Below are positions 1 to 9,653 of a stretch of 64,000 bases of DNA, piece by piece. The notes below the pieces were generated by a model, which was given only the letters and a program-made list of their open reading frames with translations, was not told where the DNA came from and searched no databases. Numbering within the stretch: the stretch's first letter is position 1; each line of letters begins with the position of its first letter. Origin of the DNA: Halalkalibacter sp. APA_J-10(15) (GTDB taxonomy: Bacteria > Bacillota > Bacilli > Bacillales > Bacillaceae_D); the NCBI RefSeq assembly GCF_023017105.1, contig NZ_JALKEV010000003.1, positions 247,394-311,393 of the forward strand, read 5' to 3'. The translations under genes were made by a program, and so were the position numbers.

Positions 1-212
1 ATATTGTTCAAAAGAGTGGAGCTTGGTACTCATTTGAAGGTGAAAAGATGGGACAAGGACGAGAGAATGCTAAGCAATACTTGAAGGAAAATGCTGATAT
101 AACAGAGAATATAGAAGGAATGATTCGTGAGCATTATGGAATTAGTGGCGAGGTACAGGTTTCCGCTCCTTCTGACGAAGAGTTTGAAGAGGTGCCGTTT
201 GATTTAAAGTAA
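1..212 (+). CDS. recA: RecA recombinase, C-terminal end (partial)
   Basis: The window opens inside a reading frame whose 69 visible residues match the end of RecA: the KSGAW(Y/F)S strand, the GQGRENA helix and an acidic tail ending VPFDLK. RecA forms filaments on single-stranded DNA, promotes strand exchange and triggers LexA self-cleavage, which links it to the lexA gene later in this window. The start lies outside. A long hairpin follows 25 bases after the stop, so recA is probably the last gene of its transcript. Confidence 0.95.
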   Translation, partial: IVQKSGAWYSFEGEKMGQGRENAKQYLKENADITENIEGMIREHYGISGEVQVSAPSDEEFEEVPFDLK

Positions 213-236
213 TTCAATAAACTAAGACGAATGAAC

Positions 237-290
237 AAAGGTATGTTAAGTCAACATCTGACTTAACATACCTTTCATCATTCTTTCATT
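237..290 (+). terminator. recA terminator hairpin
   Basis: A perfect 17-bp inverted repeat (237-253 with 259-275, loop ACATC) follows recA. The trailing sequence is T-rich but interrupted (ending in TTTTT near 294), so termination may be less than complete. Confidence 0.7.
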
Positions 291-313
291 TTTATAGGAA
301 ATGAGGATAGACA

Positions 314-1303
314 ATGAAATTTTTGTATGTAACGGATACGCATATACGTGGAACGACTCCGAAAAATCGATTAGACAGTTACGTTGATACATTAAAGAAA
401 AAATTAGATGAAGTTATTTCAATGGCAAATGAAGAGCAGGTGGATGTGATTTTACATGGTGGTGACGTTTTTGATCGTCCAGATTTATCACCTAATGTCG
501 TAGGCCAGTTTGCTAAAATTTTCAAGCGAGCTAATGCTCCAATTTATGTAGTGGCGGGTAATCATGATACGTTTGGGCACAATCCGGAGACTCTCTCTCG
601 TACAATGCTAGGTCTCATGGACTCATTTGGAGTGATGACAGTCATTCATCCGGAGCAGCCTTTACTATTAGAATTTAACGGAGTTCACATTCAAATTAGT
701 GGGCAACCGTATCATTATGATCTGGATCAACGAGACCCTAAGCTAGATTACTATCCTACTAGAGCAGAACACATAGATGTGGCCATTCATATTGTTCATA
801 GTATGCTTGTCGAAAAAGCGTTACCAGACGGTGTCGCACACACGTTAATTGATCATATTTGGGGAACGACTGCTGATATAACGTTAACCGGCCACTTTCA
901 TGGCGGGTTTGGAATAAAGGAGCGAGAAGGTAAATTTATTTGTAACCCTGGGGCGTTAGCAAGAGTGAATAATCATTGGTCTGAAATAAGTCGTAAACCG
1001 AAAGTGATCGTTGGAACAATTGAAAGAAACAAGGTCAACCTGCAGGAAAAAACACTTACGTCATCAGAAGCTGGCGATGCCGTTCTAGATCGTTCATTTC
1101 TAGAAAAAGCGGTTCACCAAGAGGAGAAATTACATTCATTTGTTCAGCAAGTAAAAGAAGCATCACAGTTTCAATCTCTAAAAATGAGTGATATTATTCA
1201 AGAGATAGCATCCTTACAAAATGTTGAAGAAAAAGTGAAGAAGGAAGCATTGCGGAGAATGACACAAGTTGAAGAAAAGTGGAAGGATGGCGAATATGAA
1301 TAA
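314..1303 (+). CDS. SbcD/Mre11-like metallophosphoesterase
   Basis: 329 residues with the calcineurin-like phosphoesterase motifs in order: DTH (8-10), GGDVFDRPD (49-57), GNHD (82-85), a histidine at 162 and GHFH (193-196). These are the two-metal ligands of Mre11/SbcD nucleases, so a DNA 3'-5' exo/endonuclease role is likely. Its stop overlaps the start of an SbcC/Rad50-like ATPase gene, the usual nuclease-ATPase pairing. The C-terminal third is helical and charged and could be the partner-binding region. The position between recA and rny fits DNA repair. The specific name sbcD is not used because the partner ATPase has an unusual split form. Confidence 0.85.
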   Translation: MKFLYVTDTHIRGTTPKNRLDSYVDTLKKKLDEVISMANEEQVDVILHGGDVFDRPDLSPNVVGQFAKIFKRANAPIYVVAGNHDTFGHNPETLSRTMLGLMDSFGVMTVIHPEQPLLLEFNGVHIQISGQPYHYDLDQRDPKLDYYPTRAEHIDVAIHIVHSMLVEKALPDGVAHTLIDHIWGTTADITLTGHFHGGFGIKEREGKFICNPGALARVNNHWSEISRKPKVIVGTIERNKVNLQEKTLTSSEAGDAVLDRSFLEKAVHQEEKLHSFVQQVKEASQFQSLKMSDIIQEIASLQNVEEKVKKEALRRMTQVEEKWKDGEYE

Positions 1304-2729
1304 CATCCATTCGGTGCATATTGAAAATTTCCAATCGCATCTAGATACGTATATGGAGTTTGATCAAGGATTAAATATGATTGTTGGTCAGTCTGATAGT
1401 GGAAAGACAGCGATCATACGTGCACTGCGTTGGGTGCTATTTAACCAGCCGAGAGGAACGGATTTCTTACGGATATCAGCTGATTTCGTTCGTGTGACCG
1501 TTACGTTTACAAACGGTACAGTTATTTGTCGTGAACGCACAGCTTCGAAAAACCGATATACGATACGCCAAAAAGAACAAGATGATTTAATACTCGAAGG
1601 TTTTGGTATACATGTACCTAATGAAGTACTAGAAGCACACGGTATGGGTCATTTACGAGTAGATACAGATCATGACCTCGCTCTGCATGTTTCTCAGCAA
1701 TTGGATGGTCCTTTCCTGCTTGAGGAAACAAGTTCAACAAGAGCTAAAGTACTAGGTCGAATAAGCGGTGCCCATTTTTTAGATATGGCTATTAGACAAA
1801 CAACTAGAGATGTCTCACAGCTTAATCAACGGACTCGACAAGAGGAGGAAACGATTGACAAGCTTACAAAAGAGCTTGAGCCTTTTGGGCATATCGATTT
1901 GCTAAAAGAGAAACTTGATTTAGCTGGGCAAGAAATGCAACGACTAGAAGCTTTAATGCAAAGAAAAAAACAATTAGAAAAACTAGCTAATGTTCGTAAG
2001 AGAATGATTCAAGAAGAGAACGTTCAACAGAATCGATTAAGACTCGTGAAGGACGTAACAGAATGGGAGAATCGCGTAGTTAGGCTTGAATCTACGTTAA
2101 GGAGCTATCAAAGGCTTATAAGCTTACAAAAGCGCCAAAATGTATTGAGTCAGGATCAATCCAAATGTTTATTTTGGATTGATAAGACAAAAGGGATAGA
2201 AGCAACTGAACGTTATTACAGTCAGCTTAGGAAGGTTGTTGAACGTAGAAGAACACTTAAAGCCATTAGCCAACGTGATGAACGTTTAAAACAGCAATTT
2301 GCAAATGTGACAAGATCTATTCAAGTGACCTCATTTGTGGACGAGCTTAACATCAACCAAATTGAGCAGATAAGTCATGAAAAAGAACGATTAAAGAGAT
2401 TGAAGAAGCAACGAATACTTCTTGACAAATCAAAGCAGCAGTCCGAAGAAGTAAAAAAAATAATCGTGCATTTGCCGCCAGTCAATCTTTTGTTAGAGAA
2501 GGTTTCATCTTTAGAAAACGAGCAAAAGCAACTGCTTAAATTAAACTCCCTACATTCGACCATAAATGAATACGAAAGAAGAATGAAAGATGGGGTTGCT
2601 TTTGTTCAATCTCAGTCTGAAATAGTTGAAAAATATGAAAAAGAGCGGTTGGAGCTATTAATTCAGAAAGGAACGTGTCCAACTTGCGGTCAAGAAATTA
2701 AAGAAAAGGAACATCAACATTTACTATAA
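1296..2729 (+). CDS. Rad50/SbcC-like ATPase, N-terminal half with zinc hook
   Basis: The chosen ATG (1296) has a GGAAGG site 8 bases upstream and overlaps the nuclease gene by 8 bases; 477 residues. The N-terminus is an SMC/Rad50 N-lobe: IENFQSH strand, then Walker A GQSDSGKT (about residues 30-37). A long coiled coil follows, and the protein ends just after CPTCGQE, the CxxC zinc hook of Rad50/SbcC. No Walker B or signature motif is present here; these are in the gene at 2984. The polypeptide therefore looks like half of a Rad50, from ATPase lobe to hook. It has its own stop, followed by a new ribosome site, so this is a gene split rather than an obvious sequencing frameshift. Confidence 0.8.
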   Translation: MNNIHSVHIENFQSHLDTYMEFDQGLNMIVGQSDSGKTAIIRALRWVLFNQPRGTDFLRISADFVRVTVTFTNGTVICRERTASKNRYTIRQKEQDDLILEGFGIHVPNEVLEAHGMGHLRVDTDHDLALHVSQQLDGPFLLEETSSTRAKVLGRISGAHFLDMAIRQTTRDVSQLNQRTRQEEETIDKLTKELEPFGHIDLLKEKLDLAGQEMQRLEALMQRKKQLEKLANVRKRMIQEENVQQNRLRLVKDVTEWENRVVRLESTLRSYQRLISLQKRQNVLSQDQSKCLFWIDKTKGIEATERYYSQLRKVVERRRTLKAISQRDERLKQQFANVTRSIQVTSFVDELNINQIEQISHEKERLKRLKKQRILLDKSKQQSEEVKKIIVHLPPVNLLLEKVSSLENEQKQLLKLNSLHSTINEYERRMKDGVAFVQSQSEIVEKYEKERLELLIQKGTCPTCGQEIKEKEHQHLL

Positions 2730-2742
2730 AGGAGGGGTTCAT

Positions 2743-2994
2743 ATGTCCGTAGAGCAGCAGCTTGAACAAATGAAAAAAGCGATAGAAAAAGCAAGAGATA
2801 CTAAGTACCGTGCAGAGGCCAAATTAGAAGAGCTTGAGAATCAAAAATCACGATTACTTGAGGAATTAGATGAATTAGGTGTAAAACCAGAAGAGCTAGA
2901 ATCTGAGATTAATCGTTTAGAGCAAACGATTGAAAAGACTCTCAAGGAAACGTGGGAATTGATCCCTAAGGAATTGATTGATCATGACAGTTGA
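2743..2994 (+). CDS. Small coiled-coil protein between Rad50-like halves
   Basis: 83 residues, almost entirely heptad-like charged helix (EQQLEQMKKAIEKA, then an ELEN...LLEELDEL stretch). It has a strong AAAGGAGGGG site about 6 bases before ATG. It sits between the zinc-hook half and the C-terminal ATPase half of the Rad50-like system and overlaps the latter's start by 11 bases, so the three are surely co-translated. It may be a detached piece of returning coiled coil or a linker subunit. No enzymatic motif is visible. Confidence 0.7.
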   Translation: MSVEQQLEQMKKAIEKARDTKYRAEAKLEELENQKSRLLEELDELGVKPEELESEINRLEQTIEKTLKETWELIPKELIDHDS

Positions 2995-3649
2995 AAACGA
3001 GCAAGAACACTATAATCAATTGAAGGAGACATATGAGAGGGCATTAACAAAGTGGAATCGTCTAGATGAACGTAGGAATTTACTTGTGGAGCAAATTAGC
3101 GCTAAGAAAGCGGAGCTCGATTCTTATTTTAAAACGATTGATACGTATGAGAAGGCTCGTTTGCTTTTACAACAATCTGCTGAATATGCAAGAGAACAGG
3201 CAAAACAGCAAATTGAAACGCTTGTCACAAACGCTCTTCAATACATATTTGGGCCCTTATTTTCATTTCAAATTGAAATTGACGAACATGGAACGAGACC
3301 AATTGCAGAATTTTATGTTGTTTCGGAATATGAAGGGATAAAGGTGAAAACAAAGCCACAAGATGCCAGGGGCGGTGGCGTCGTTGATATTGTAACATTA
3401 GCGTTAAGGGTTGCTTTAATTGAAACCATTCACCCAAAACGTGAAGGCCCCCTATTGTTAGATGAGCCAGGGAAGCACGTTTCAGGAGAATATGTGCACG
3501 CTTTATTCGAATTTTTGAAATCATTAAGCACGATGTTTAATCGCCAAATAATTATGATTACTCATAATTATCACCTTGCACAATCAGGTGATCTAGCTTA
3601 CGAGGTGAGCATGAAAGACGGGATCAGTGAAGTTTCAAATGTTGACTAG
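2984..3649 (+). CDS. Rad50/SbcC-like ATPase, C-terminal half
   Basis: 221 residues from ATG 2984, overlapping the previous stop. An N-terminal coiled coil of about 70 residues leads into a Rad50-type C-lobe: ARGGGVVDIVTLALRVAL (signature-like) and Walker B with D-loop GPLLLDEPGKHVSGEYV, then QIIMITHN (H-loop). With the product of 1296 it can make a complete ABC-type ATPase head. The signature is ARGGG rather than the usual LSGGE, a departure found in some Rad50-like proteins. The inferred role is DNA end processing with the nuclease at 314. Confidence 0.8.
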   Translation: MTVENEQEHYNQLKETYERALTKWNRLDERRNLLVEQISAKKAELDSYFKTIDTYEKARLLLQQSAEYAREQAKQQIETLVTNALQYIFGPLFSFQIEIDEHGTRPIAEFYVVSEYEGIKVKTKPQDARGGGVVDIVTLALRVALIETIHPKREGPLLLDEPGKHVSGEYVHALFEFLKSLSTMFNRQIIMITHNYHLAQSGDLAYEVSMKDGISEVSNVD

Positions 3650-3797
3650 CTTGACAATGCATTAGTTGAGCTTTAAAATTAAGTGGAATGCGATTATTAT
3701 CATAATTTTTATCTTAATCGCGATCATTTTACATGTATGTTTCATGAAAGTATGAAAAATGACACCCAACAATTAGATAGCAAGAGGAGGTGAAAGA

Positions 3798-5372
3798 GTG
3801 AGCTTTCAAATAGATGTAATCCTCTTCTCCGCTTTGCTTGTTGTCTCTGCAATCGTATTTGCAGTTGTTGGATATCTTGTTCGAAAATCCATTGCCGAAG
3901 CAAAAATTACTAGTGCGGAATTTGCAGCTAAACAAATTGTGGAAGATGCGAAGCGTGATGCTGAAACGAGTAAGAAAGAAGCGATCCTTGAAGTAAAGGA
4001 TGATGTTCATAAAATTCGTACTGAGGCTGAACGTGAAGTTCGTGAACGCAGAAATGAGATTCAAAAACAAGAGAATCGTTTGGTTCAAAAAGAAGAGATT
4101 CTTGACCGGAAGAGTGAAACCTTAGATAAGAAAGAGGAATCTTTGGAAAAAAGGGAGGAATCTCTCACCAAAAAACAACGCCAAATTGAAGAGATGGAAA
4201 ACAAAGTGGAGGAAATTCGGAAGCAGCAACAATTGGAACTTGAAAGAGTGTCCGGATTAACCCGCGAAGAAGCGCGTGAAACTATTCGTCATGAGTTAGA
4301 GCAAGACCTTGCTCATGAAACAGCTCATATGATTAAGGAACGAATGGTAGAAGCGAAAGAAGAAGCAGATAAGAAAGCAAGAGAGATATTATCATTAGCC
4401 ATTCAACGCTGTTCTGCTGACCATGTTGCAGAAACAACGGTGTCTGTTGTCTCACTTCCAAACGATGAGATGAAAGGTCGTATTATTGGTCGAGAAGGAC
4501 GTAATATTCGTGCTCTTGAGACGCTTACAGGTATTGATTTAATTATCGATGATACACCAGAAGCTGTGATTTTATCAGGATTTGACCCAATTCGAAGAGA
4601 AATAGCTCGAACCGCACTTGAAAAATTAGTGCAAGATGGTCGAATACATCCTGCGCGAATTGAAGAAATGGTTGATAAATCTCGTCGTGAAGTCGATGAG
4701 TCAATTCGAGAGTATGGGGAGCAAACGACCTTTGAAATGGGAATTCATGGCTTACATCCAGATTTAATTAAGATTTTAGGTCGTTTGAAATTTAGAACGA
4801 GCTATGGCCAGAATGTGTTAAAGCACTCCATGGAAGTGGCACATTTAGCTGGTTTGATGGCGTCAGAACTTGGTGAAGATGTGAAATTAGCCAAGCGTGC
4901 TGGGTTATTGCATGATATTGGAAAAGCGATTGACCATGAAGTAGAAGGTAGTCATGTTGAGATTGGCGTTGAGCTAGCTACGAAATATAAGGAGCACCCA
5001 ACGGTCATAAATGCTATCGCTTCTCATCATGGTGATACAGAATCAACATCTATTATATCAACATTAGTGGCAGCTGCAGATGCTCTGTCTGCCGCACGGC
5101 CAGGTGCACGTCGAGAAACGCTCGAAACGTATATTCGTCGCTTGGAAAAGCTTGAAGAGATCTCAGAATCCTTTGAAGGTGTAGAGAAAACTTATGCAAT
5201 TCAAGCGGGACGTGAGGTTCGTATTCTCGTTCGACCAGATGTGGTTGACGATGCACTTGCTCATAAGCTTGCTCGTGACATTACGAAGAAAATCGAGGAT
5301 GAGTTGGATTATCCAGGTCATATTCGTGTTACGGTTATTCGTGAAACGAGAGCTGTTGAATATGCAAAGTAA
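3798..5372 (+). CDS. rny: Ribonuclease Y
   Basis: 524 residues, full length for RNase Y, starting at GTG behind GAGGAGGTG. Order: N-terminal membrane helix (about 5-27), long charged coiled coil (30-200), KH domain with GREGRN (from residue 231), HD domain with [12 protein letters not shown] (HD at 372-373). The enzyme is the membrane-anchored endonuclease that starts mRNA turnover in Bacillus. RicA (ymcA, 11590 here) belongs to the Y-complex that modulates it. The stop codon lies in the left arm of a terminator. Confidence 0.97.
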   Translation: MSFQIDVILFSALLVVSAIVFAVVGYLVRKSIAEAKITSAEFAAKQIVEDAKRDAETSKKEAILEVKDDVHKIRTEAEREVRERRNEIQKQENRLVQKEEILDRKSETLDKKEESLEKREESLTKKQRQIEEMENKVEEIRKQQQLELERVSGLTREEARETIRHELEQDLAHETAHMIKERMVEAKEEADKKAREILSLAIQRCSADHVAETTVSVVSLPNDEMKGRIIGREGRNIRALETLTGIDLIIDDTPEAVILSGFDPIRREIARTALEKLVQDGRIHPARIEEMVDKSRREVDESIREYGEQTTFEMGIHGLHPDLIKILGRLKFRTSYGQNVLKHSMEVAHLAGLMASELGEDVKLAKRAGLLHDIGKAIDHEVEGSHVEIGVELATKYKEHPTVINAIASHHGDTESTSIISTLVAAADALSAARPGARRETLETYIRRLEKLEEISESFEGVEKTYAIQAGREVRILVRPDVVDDALAHKLARDITKKIEDELDYPGHIRVTVIRETRAVEYAK

Positions 5373-5400
5373 AGTGGCGACTTGTCGCCACTTTCTTTTA
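5371..5400 (+). terminator. rny terminator
   Basis: An 11-bp perfect stem (5371-5381 with 5384-5394, loop TT) followed by TTCTTTTA. It begins inside the rny stop codon. Confidence 0.85.
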
Positions 5401-5446
5401 TAGATGGAAGGAAAAGTAAGGAAGCTTTTTGATGGAAGGAGAATGT

Positions 5447-6247
5447 ATGAGAATTTTATTTATTGGGGATGTAGTCGGAGCACCCGGACGTCAAATGGTT
5501 CAAGAGTATATGCCAAAACTAAAAAAACAGTTTAAGCCAACACTTACGGTTATTAATGGTGAAAATGCAGCATCAGGAAAAGGGATAACTGAGAAAATCT
5601 ATAAGGGGTTTCTAGATGCTGGTGCACAGGCAATTACACTTGGGAATCATACGTGGGACAATCGTGATATTTTTCAATTTATTTCACAAGCGAAACATAT
5701 GGTTAGGCCAGCAAACTACCCTGATGGAACGCCCGGAAAAGGATATACTTATGTGCGTTTTAATGAAATCGAATTGGCAGTAGTGAGTCTAATGGGGAGA
5801 ACGTTTATGCCTGCATTAGATTGTCCGTTTAAGAAGGCTGATGAGATTCTCGAAGAAGTGTCAAGACGCACACCTTTTATTTTTGTGGATTTTCATGCAG
5901 AGGCTACAAGTGAAAAACAGGCGATGGGCTGGTATTTAGATGGACGAGTGAGTGCAGTTATTGGAACGCATACACATGTCCAAACGGCTGACGAACGAAT
6001 TTTGGAAAAAGGTACTGCTTATTTATCTGATGTCGGTATGACAGGTCCTTATGATGGAATATTGGGTGTTGATCGTGAAGCGGTTCTTCATAAGTTCTTG
6101 ACAACATTACCTGTCCGATTTGAAGTAGCAGCTGGTCGCACGCAATTAAGTGCAGTTGTCATTGATTTAGACAGCAAAACCGGGTTTGCCAAAAAGGTTT
6201 CTCGTATTCAAATTAATGATGACCAACCATTAAACATGATGGAATAA
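5447..6247 (+). CDS. ymdB: YmdB metallophosphoesterase
   Basis: 266 residues from the ATG placed 6 bases after a GGAAGGAG site (an upstream in-frame ATG at 5429 has no site). Motifs: IGDVVG (7-12), NGENAASGKGI, LGNHTWDN and HTHVQTAD, the metal ligands of the YmdB family. B. subtilis YmdB is a phosphodiesterase that affects biofilm/motility choice and cAMP levels. It is next to rny in both genomes, but here a terminator separates them. Confidence 0.95.
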   Translation: MRILFIGDVVGAPGRQMVQEYMPKLKKQFKPTLTVINGENAASGKGITEKIYKGFLDAGAQAITLGNHTWDNRDIFQFISQAKHMVRPANYPDGTPGKGYTYVRFNEIELAVVSLMGRTFMPALDCPFKKADEILEEVSRRTPFIFVDFHAEATSEKQAMGWYLDGRVSAVIGTHTHVQTADERILEKGTAYLSDVGMTGPYDGILGVDREAVLHKFLTTLPVRFEVAAGRTQLSAVVIDLDSKTGFAKKVSRIQINDDQPLNMME

Positions 6248-6353
6248 TGTTATCGTTTAGGACGTTTAACTAAAGGATCTTTAGGTTGCTTGAATATTTT
6301 TGGAATATGATTCGAATTGTTGAAATAAAATGAACTAGATATTGCATCTTGTG

Positions 6354-6374
6354 CAATTGGTTGTGAACCAATTG
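6354..6374 (+). promoter_or_regulatory. Hairpin upstream of spoVS
   Basis: Perfect 9-bp inverted repeat (6354-6362 with 6366-6374) with a GTG loop, about 75 bases before the spoVS ATG and 107 after the ymdB stop. No T-run follows, so it is more likely a leader structure or operator than a terminator. Confidence 0.4.
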
Positions 6375-6448
6375 GACTGTCGTAATCATGAAAATACTAG
6401 GACTCATGGACAACCTACACGTATCCGTTTAAGAGGAGGTACACAAAA

Positions 6449-6709
6449 ATGGAAGTCTTAAAAGTTTCGGCAAAATCTACTCCAAATTCTGTAGCTGGTG
6501 CTTTAGCAGGTGTGATTAGGGAAAGGGGTGCTGCAGAGATTCAAGCAATCGGTGCAGGGGCGTTAAACCAATCGATTAAAGCAATTGCAATTGCGCGTGG
6601 TTTTGTTGCACCAAGTGGGATTGAGCTAGTGTGTATTCCTGCTTTTACCGACATTGAAATTGAAGGTGAAGAACGAACTGCAATGAAGTTAATTGTTGAG
6701 CCTAGATAG
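6449..6709 (+). CDS. spoVS: Stage V sporulation protein S
   Basis: 86 residues, the standard SpoVS length, with the conserved start MEVLKVSAKS and the core GAGALNQSIKAIAIARGFV. SpoVS is a small Alba-like protein required for stage V (coat and cortex) progression. It has an AAGAGGAGG site and its own terminator. In B. subtilis it is transcribed by sigma-H; I did not find a convincing sigma-H box upstream. Confidence 0.97.
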   Translation: MEVLKVSAKSTPNSVAGALAGVIRERGAAEIQAIGAGALNQSIKAIAIARGFVAPSGIELVCIPAFTDIEIEGEERTAMKLIVEPR

Positions 6710-6741
6710 GTCAGTCAATCAGATTAGTCGATTGACAGAAG

Positions 6742-6781
6742 TAGCTACTTAGCTGATTAATCAGTTAGGTAGCTATTTTTC
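6742..6781 (+). terminator. spoVS terminator
   Basis: 15-bp stem with two G-U pairs (6742-6756 with 6761-6775), TTAA loop, followed by five T. Confidence 0.85.
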
Positions 6782-6843
6782 ATTTTCATGTAAAAGATAT
6801 AACGATGATAATGGCTTTCATCGTAGATACTCTCCTGCTGAAA

Positions 6844-6890
6844 GCGAAGTATTATTCAGGAGTGGCTTATTTGCACCGATTGTTCGGATT
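6844..6890 (+). repeat. Direct repeat copy 1, upstream of korA
   Basis: The 27 bases from GCGAAGTAT through GGAGTGGCTTAT match 24 of 27 bases at 9796, and a weaker match (TTGTTCG..., TCTCAT) continues for about 20 bases. The copies bracket korAB. The rest of the spoVS-korA interval (6782-7043) has no credible gene: a 60-codon frame there lacks a ribosome site and family resemblance. Confidence 0.55.
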
Positions 6891-7043
6891 CTCATACAGA
6901 AAAAAATTTTGGTCTAGCCTCACTTACAATTTGAATGATTCTAGTAAATTAGATAGGAATATGCTACGATTGCTAAGGTATAAATGAAAATTATGAAACA
7001 ACTTACTTTTATAATAGATAAATATAAGAAGGGTGGAACAAAA

Positions 7044-8786
7044 GTGAAGGAGCAATTGTCATGGAAAGTTGGCGGACAACAAGGTGAAGGTATTGAAAGT
7101 ACTGGTGAAATATTTGCCTCGGCATTAAACCGCTTAGGCTATTTTTTGTATGGATACCGACATTTTTCATCAAGAATAAAAGGTGGTCATACAAATAACA
7201 AAATACGTGTAAGTACATCGCCTGTTCATTCCATCTCTGATGATTTGACAATCTTAGTAGCGTTTGATCAAGAAACAATTGATGTAAATATTCATGAACT
7301 TAGTGAAGATGGAATAATCATTGCTGATGCAAAGTTCAAGCCCGTTCTTCCCGATCACTACAATTTGACATTAATCGATATACCATTTACTGAAATAGCG
7401 ACGGAACTGGGAACTTCATTAATGAAGAATATGGTTGCTGTTGGAGCTACAAGTGCGATTATCGGTCTTGAACCATCTTCTTATAAGAATGTAGTGGAAG
7501 ACCTTTTTCTTCGTAAAGGTGAATCGATTGTTGAAAAAAACATGGAAGCGATACGTACTGGTGCAAACTTTGTTAAGGAGCGAATTGGAGATACGTTGGA
7601 AGGTTACAAGCTAGCAGATGCTGATGGACAAAAACGGATGTTTATGATTGGCAATGATGCCATTGGACTTGGAGCGATTGCTGCAGGTAGTCGTTTTATG
7701 GCTGCATACCCGATTACTCCGGCTTCTGAAATTATGGAATATTTAATTGAAAAGCTACCTGAGTTCGGGGGGACGGTTATTCAAACAGAGGATGAAATAG
7801 CAGCATGTACTATGGCAATCGGAGCCAACTATGCTGGTGTTCGTGCTTTCACGGCTTCTGCTGGACCTGGTCTGTCATTAATGGCTGAAGCTATAGGGTT
7901 ATCTGGAATGACGGAGCAACCACTAGTCATTGTTGATACACAACGTGGAGGACCGAGTACGGGCTTACCGACAAAGCAAGAGCAATCTGATCTGATGGCA
8001 CTTCTCTTTAGTACTCACGGTGATATTCCGAAGGTTGTCATGGCTCCAAGTACAGTTGAAGAGGCCTTTTATGATACGGTTGAAGCGTTTAACCTAGCGG
8101 AAGAATATCAATGTCCAGTTATTTTAGTGACAGATTTAGCGTTATCTCTTGGGAAGCAATCGGTTGAACCATTAAATTACAATCAATTTGAGATTAGACG
8201 TGGCATCATTGAAACAGAAGAGACGATTCCAGAACGAGAGGAAAAGTCTTATTTTAAACGTTATGAAGTGACTGAGTCGGGCGTCTCAAATCGTGTCTTA
8301 CCTGGGACAAAGAATGGTATTCATCATGTGACGGGGGTCGAGCATGATGAGGTAGGAAAGCCTTCTGAATCACCGGAAAATCGAAAAGCACAAATGGATA
8401 AAAGAATGCGTAAGCTCAATCAATTGAACAAACGTTTTAATCACCCTTTATTTATTCATTCGGAGCATAGGGAAGCCGATTTACTTGTTATTGGTATTAA
8501 CTCTACGAGAGGGACGATTCAAGAGGTAATTCCACGTTTAGCGAATGATGGTATAAAAGCAAACCATGTCCAAGTGAGATTACTTCACCCGTTTCCTAAA
8601 GAAGAGCTTGAACTTGAGATGAAAAAGGCGAAGAAGGTAGTCATCGTTGAGCATAATGCTACTGGACAACTTGCATCTATTATTAAAATGAATGTGACAA
8701 ATGCGAAGATTGAGAGCATTCTGAAATATGACGGAAATCCGTTTTTACCTAATGAGCTACATCAAGCATGCAAGGAGTTGGTCTAG
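7044..8786 (+). CDS. korA: 2-oxoacid:acceptor (ferredoxin) oxidoreductase, alpha subunit
   Basis: GTG 7044 is preferred because GGGTGG lies 8 bases upstream and the protein then begins with the family strand SWKVGGQQGEGIES; upstream in-frame ATG codons have no site. 580 residues: an N-terminal gamma-type domain (GGxQGEGI, RIKGGHTNNKIR) fused to the pyrimidine-binding alpha domain (AAYPITPASEIMEYL, about residue 213) and the C-terminal domain. With KorB it oxidatively decarboxylates a 2-oxoacid, probably 2-oxoglutarate, with CoA and ferredoxin. korB starts immediately after its stop. Confidence 0.92.
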   Translation: MKEQLSWKVGGQQGEGIESTGEIFASALNRLGYFLYGYRHFSSRIKGGHTNNKIRVSTSPVHSISDDLTILVAFDQETIDVNIHELSEDGIIIADAKFKPVLPDHYNLTLIDIPFTEIATELGTSLMKNMVAVGATSAIIGLEPSSYKNVVEDLFLRKGESIVEKNMEAIRTGANFVKERIGDTLEGYKLADADGQKRMFMIGNDAIGLGAIAAGSRFMAAYPITPASEIMEYLIEKLPEFGGTVIQTEDEIAACTMAIGANYAGVRAFTASAGPGLSLMAEAIGLSGMTEQPLVIVDTQRGGPSTGLPTKQEQSDLMALLFSTHGDIPKVVMAPSTVEEAFYDTVEAFNLAEEYQCPVILVTDLALSLGKQSVEPLNYNQFEIRRGIIETEETIPEREEKSYFKRYEVTESGVSNRVLPGTKNGIHHVTGVEHDEVGKPSESPENRKAQMDKRMRKLNQLNKRFNHPLFIHSEHREADLLVIGINSTRGTIQEVIPRLANDGIKANHVQVRLLHPFPKEELELEMKKAKKVVIVEHNATGQLASIIKMNVTNAKIESILKYDGNPFLPNELHQACKELV

Positions 8787-9653
8787 ATGGCAACATTTAA
8801 AGATTTTCGTAATAAAGTTAAACCGAATTGGTGCCCTGGTTGCGGAGATTTCTCCGTTCAAGCGGCGATACAACGAGCGGCTGGAAATATTGGACTTGAG
8901 CCAGAGGAGTTAGCAGTAGTATCAGGTATTGGCTGTTCTGGACGTATTTCAGGTTATATTCATTCATATGGGTTTCACGGTGTACACGGACGTGCACTTC
9001 CGATTGCTCAAGGGGTAAAAATGGCCAATCGTGATTTAACCGTTATTGCATCTGGAGGAGACGGGGACGGATTTGCGATTGGTATGGGACATACCATCCA
9101 TGCCATTCGTCGTAATATTGATGTGACGTATATTGTTATGGACAACCAAATTTATGGTTTAACAAAAGGTCAAACATCACCGAGAAGTGAAATGGGCTTT
9201 AAAACAAAAAGTACTCCTAGTGGGTCTGTTGAATCAGCGTTAAATGTGATGGAGATGGCTTTGACAGCTGGAGCGACTTTTGTTGCGCAAAGCTTTTCAA
9301 GTGATTTAAAAGGCTTAGTCGCTTTAATAGAAGAAGGGATCAATCATAAAGGGTTCTCGCTTATTAATGTCTTTAGTCCATGTGTGACTTTCAATAAAGT
9401 AAACACGTATGAATGGTTCAAAGAGAACTTAACAAAATTGGATGATATAAAAGAGTATGATCCGTCGAATCGCCTGCTCGCGATGCAAACATTAATGGAG
9501 CATGATGGTCTCGTAACAGGATTAATCTATCAAAATAAAGAGCAACCTTCCTACCAAGAGTTAATTAATGGATATGATGATAAACCATTGTCAAAGCAAG
9601 ACTTGAAAATGGAAGAAGCGAAATTTAACGAGCTAATGAATGAGTTTATGTAA
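8787..9653 (+). CDS. korB: 2-oxoacid:acceptor (ferredoxin) oxidoreductase, beta subunit
   Basis: 288 residues. WCPGCGDFS near residue 13 gives part of the Fe-S ligand set, and the thiamine-diphosphate motif GDGDGFAIG...MDNQIYGLTKGQ is clear. It starts on the base after the korA stop with AAGGAG 10 bases upstream, so translation is coupled. It carries the TPP and 4Fe-4S centre of the enzyme. The 311 bases after it hold only the second direct-repeat copy and an AT-rich leader for miaB. Confidence 0.93.
   Translation: MATFKDFRNKVKPNWCPGCGDFSVQAAIQRAAGNIGLEPEELAVVSGIGCSGRISGYIHSYGFHGVHGRALPIAQGVKMANRDLTVIASGGDGDGFAIGMGHTIHAIRRNIDVTYIVMDNQIYGLTKGQTSPRSEMGFKTKSTPSGSVESALNVMEMALTAGATFVAQSFSSDLKGLVALIEEGINHKGFSLINVFSPCVTFNKVNTYEWFKENLTKLDDIKEYDPSNRLLAMQTLMEHDGLVTGLIYQNKEQPSYQELINGYDDKPLSKQDLKMEEAKFNELMNEFM

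Noticed and set aside
3225-3524. Minus-strand frames opposite core genes (also at 2375, 13795, 15159, 24781, 58201)
   Set aside because: They lie wholly within well-identified genes on the other strand and lack ribosome sites.
3729-4088. Minus-strand 119-codon frame over the start of rny
   Set aside because: Antisense shadow of the rny coiled-coil region; no credible start signal.
6805-6987. 60-codon frame between spoVS and korA
   Set aside because: No ribosome site, no family, and it lies over a dispersed repeat also found at 9796.
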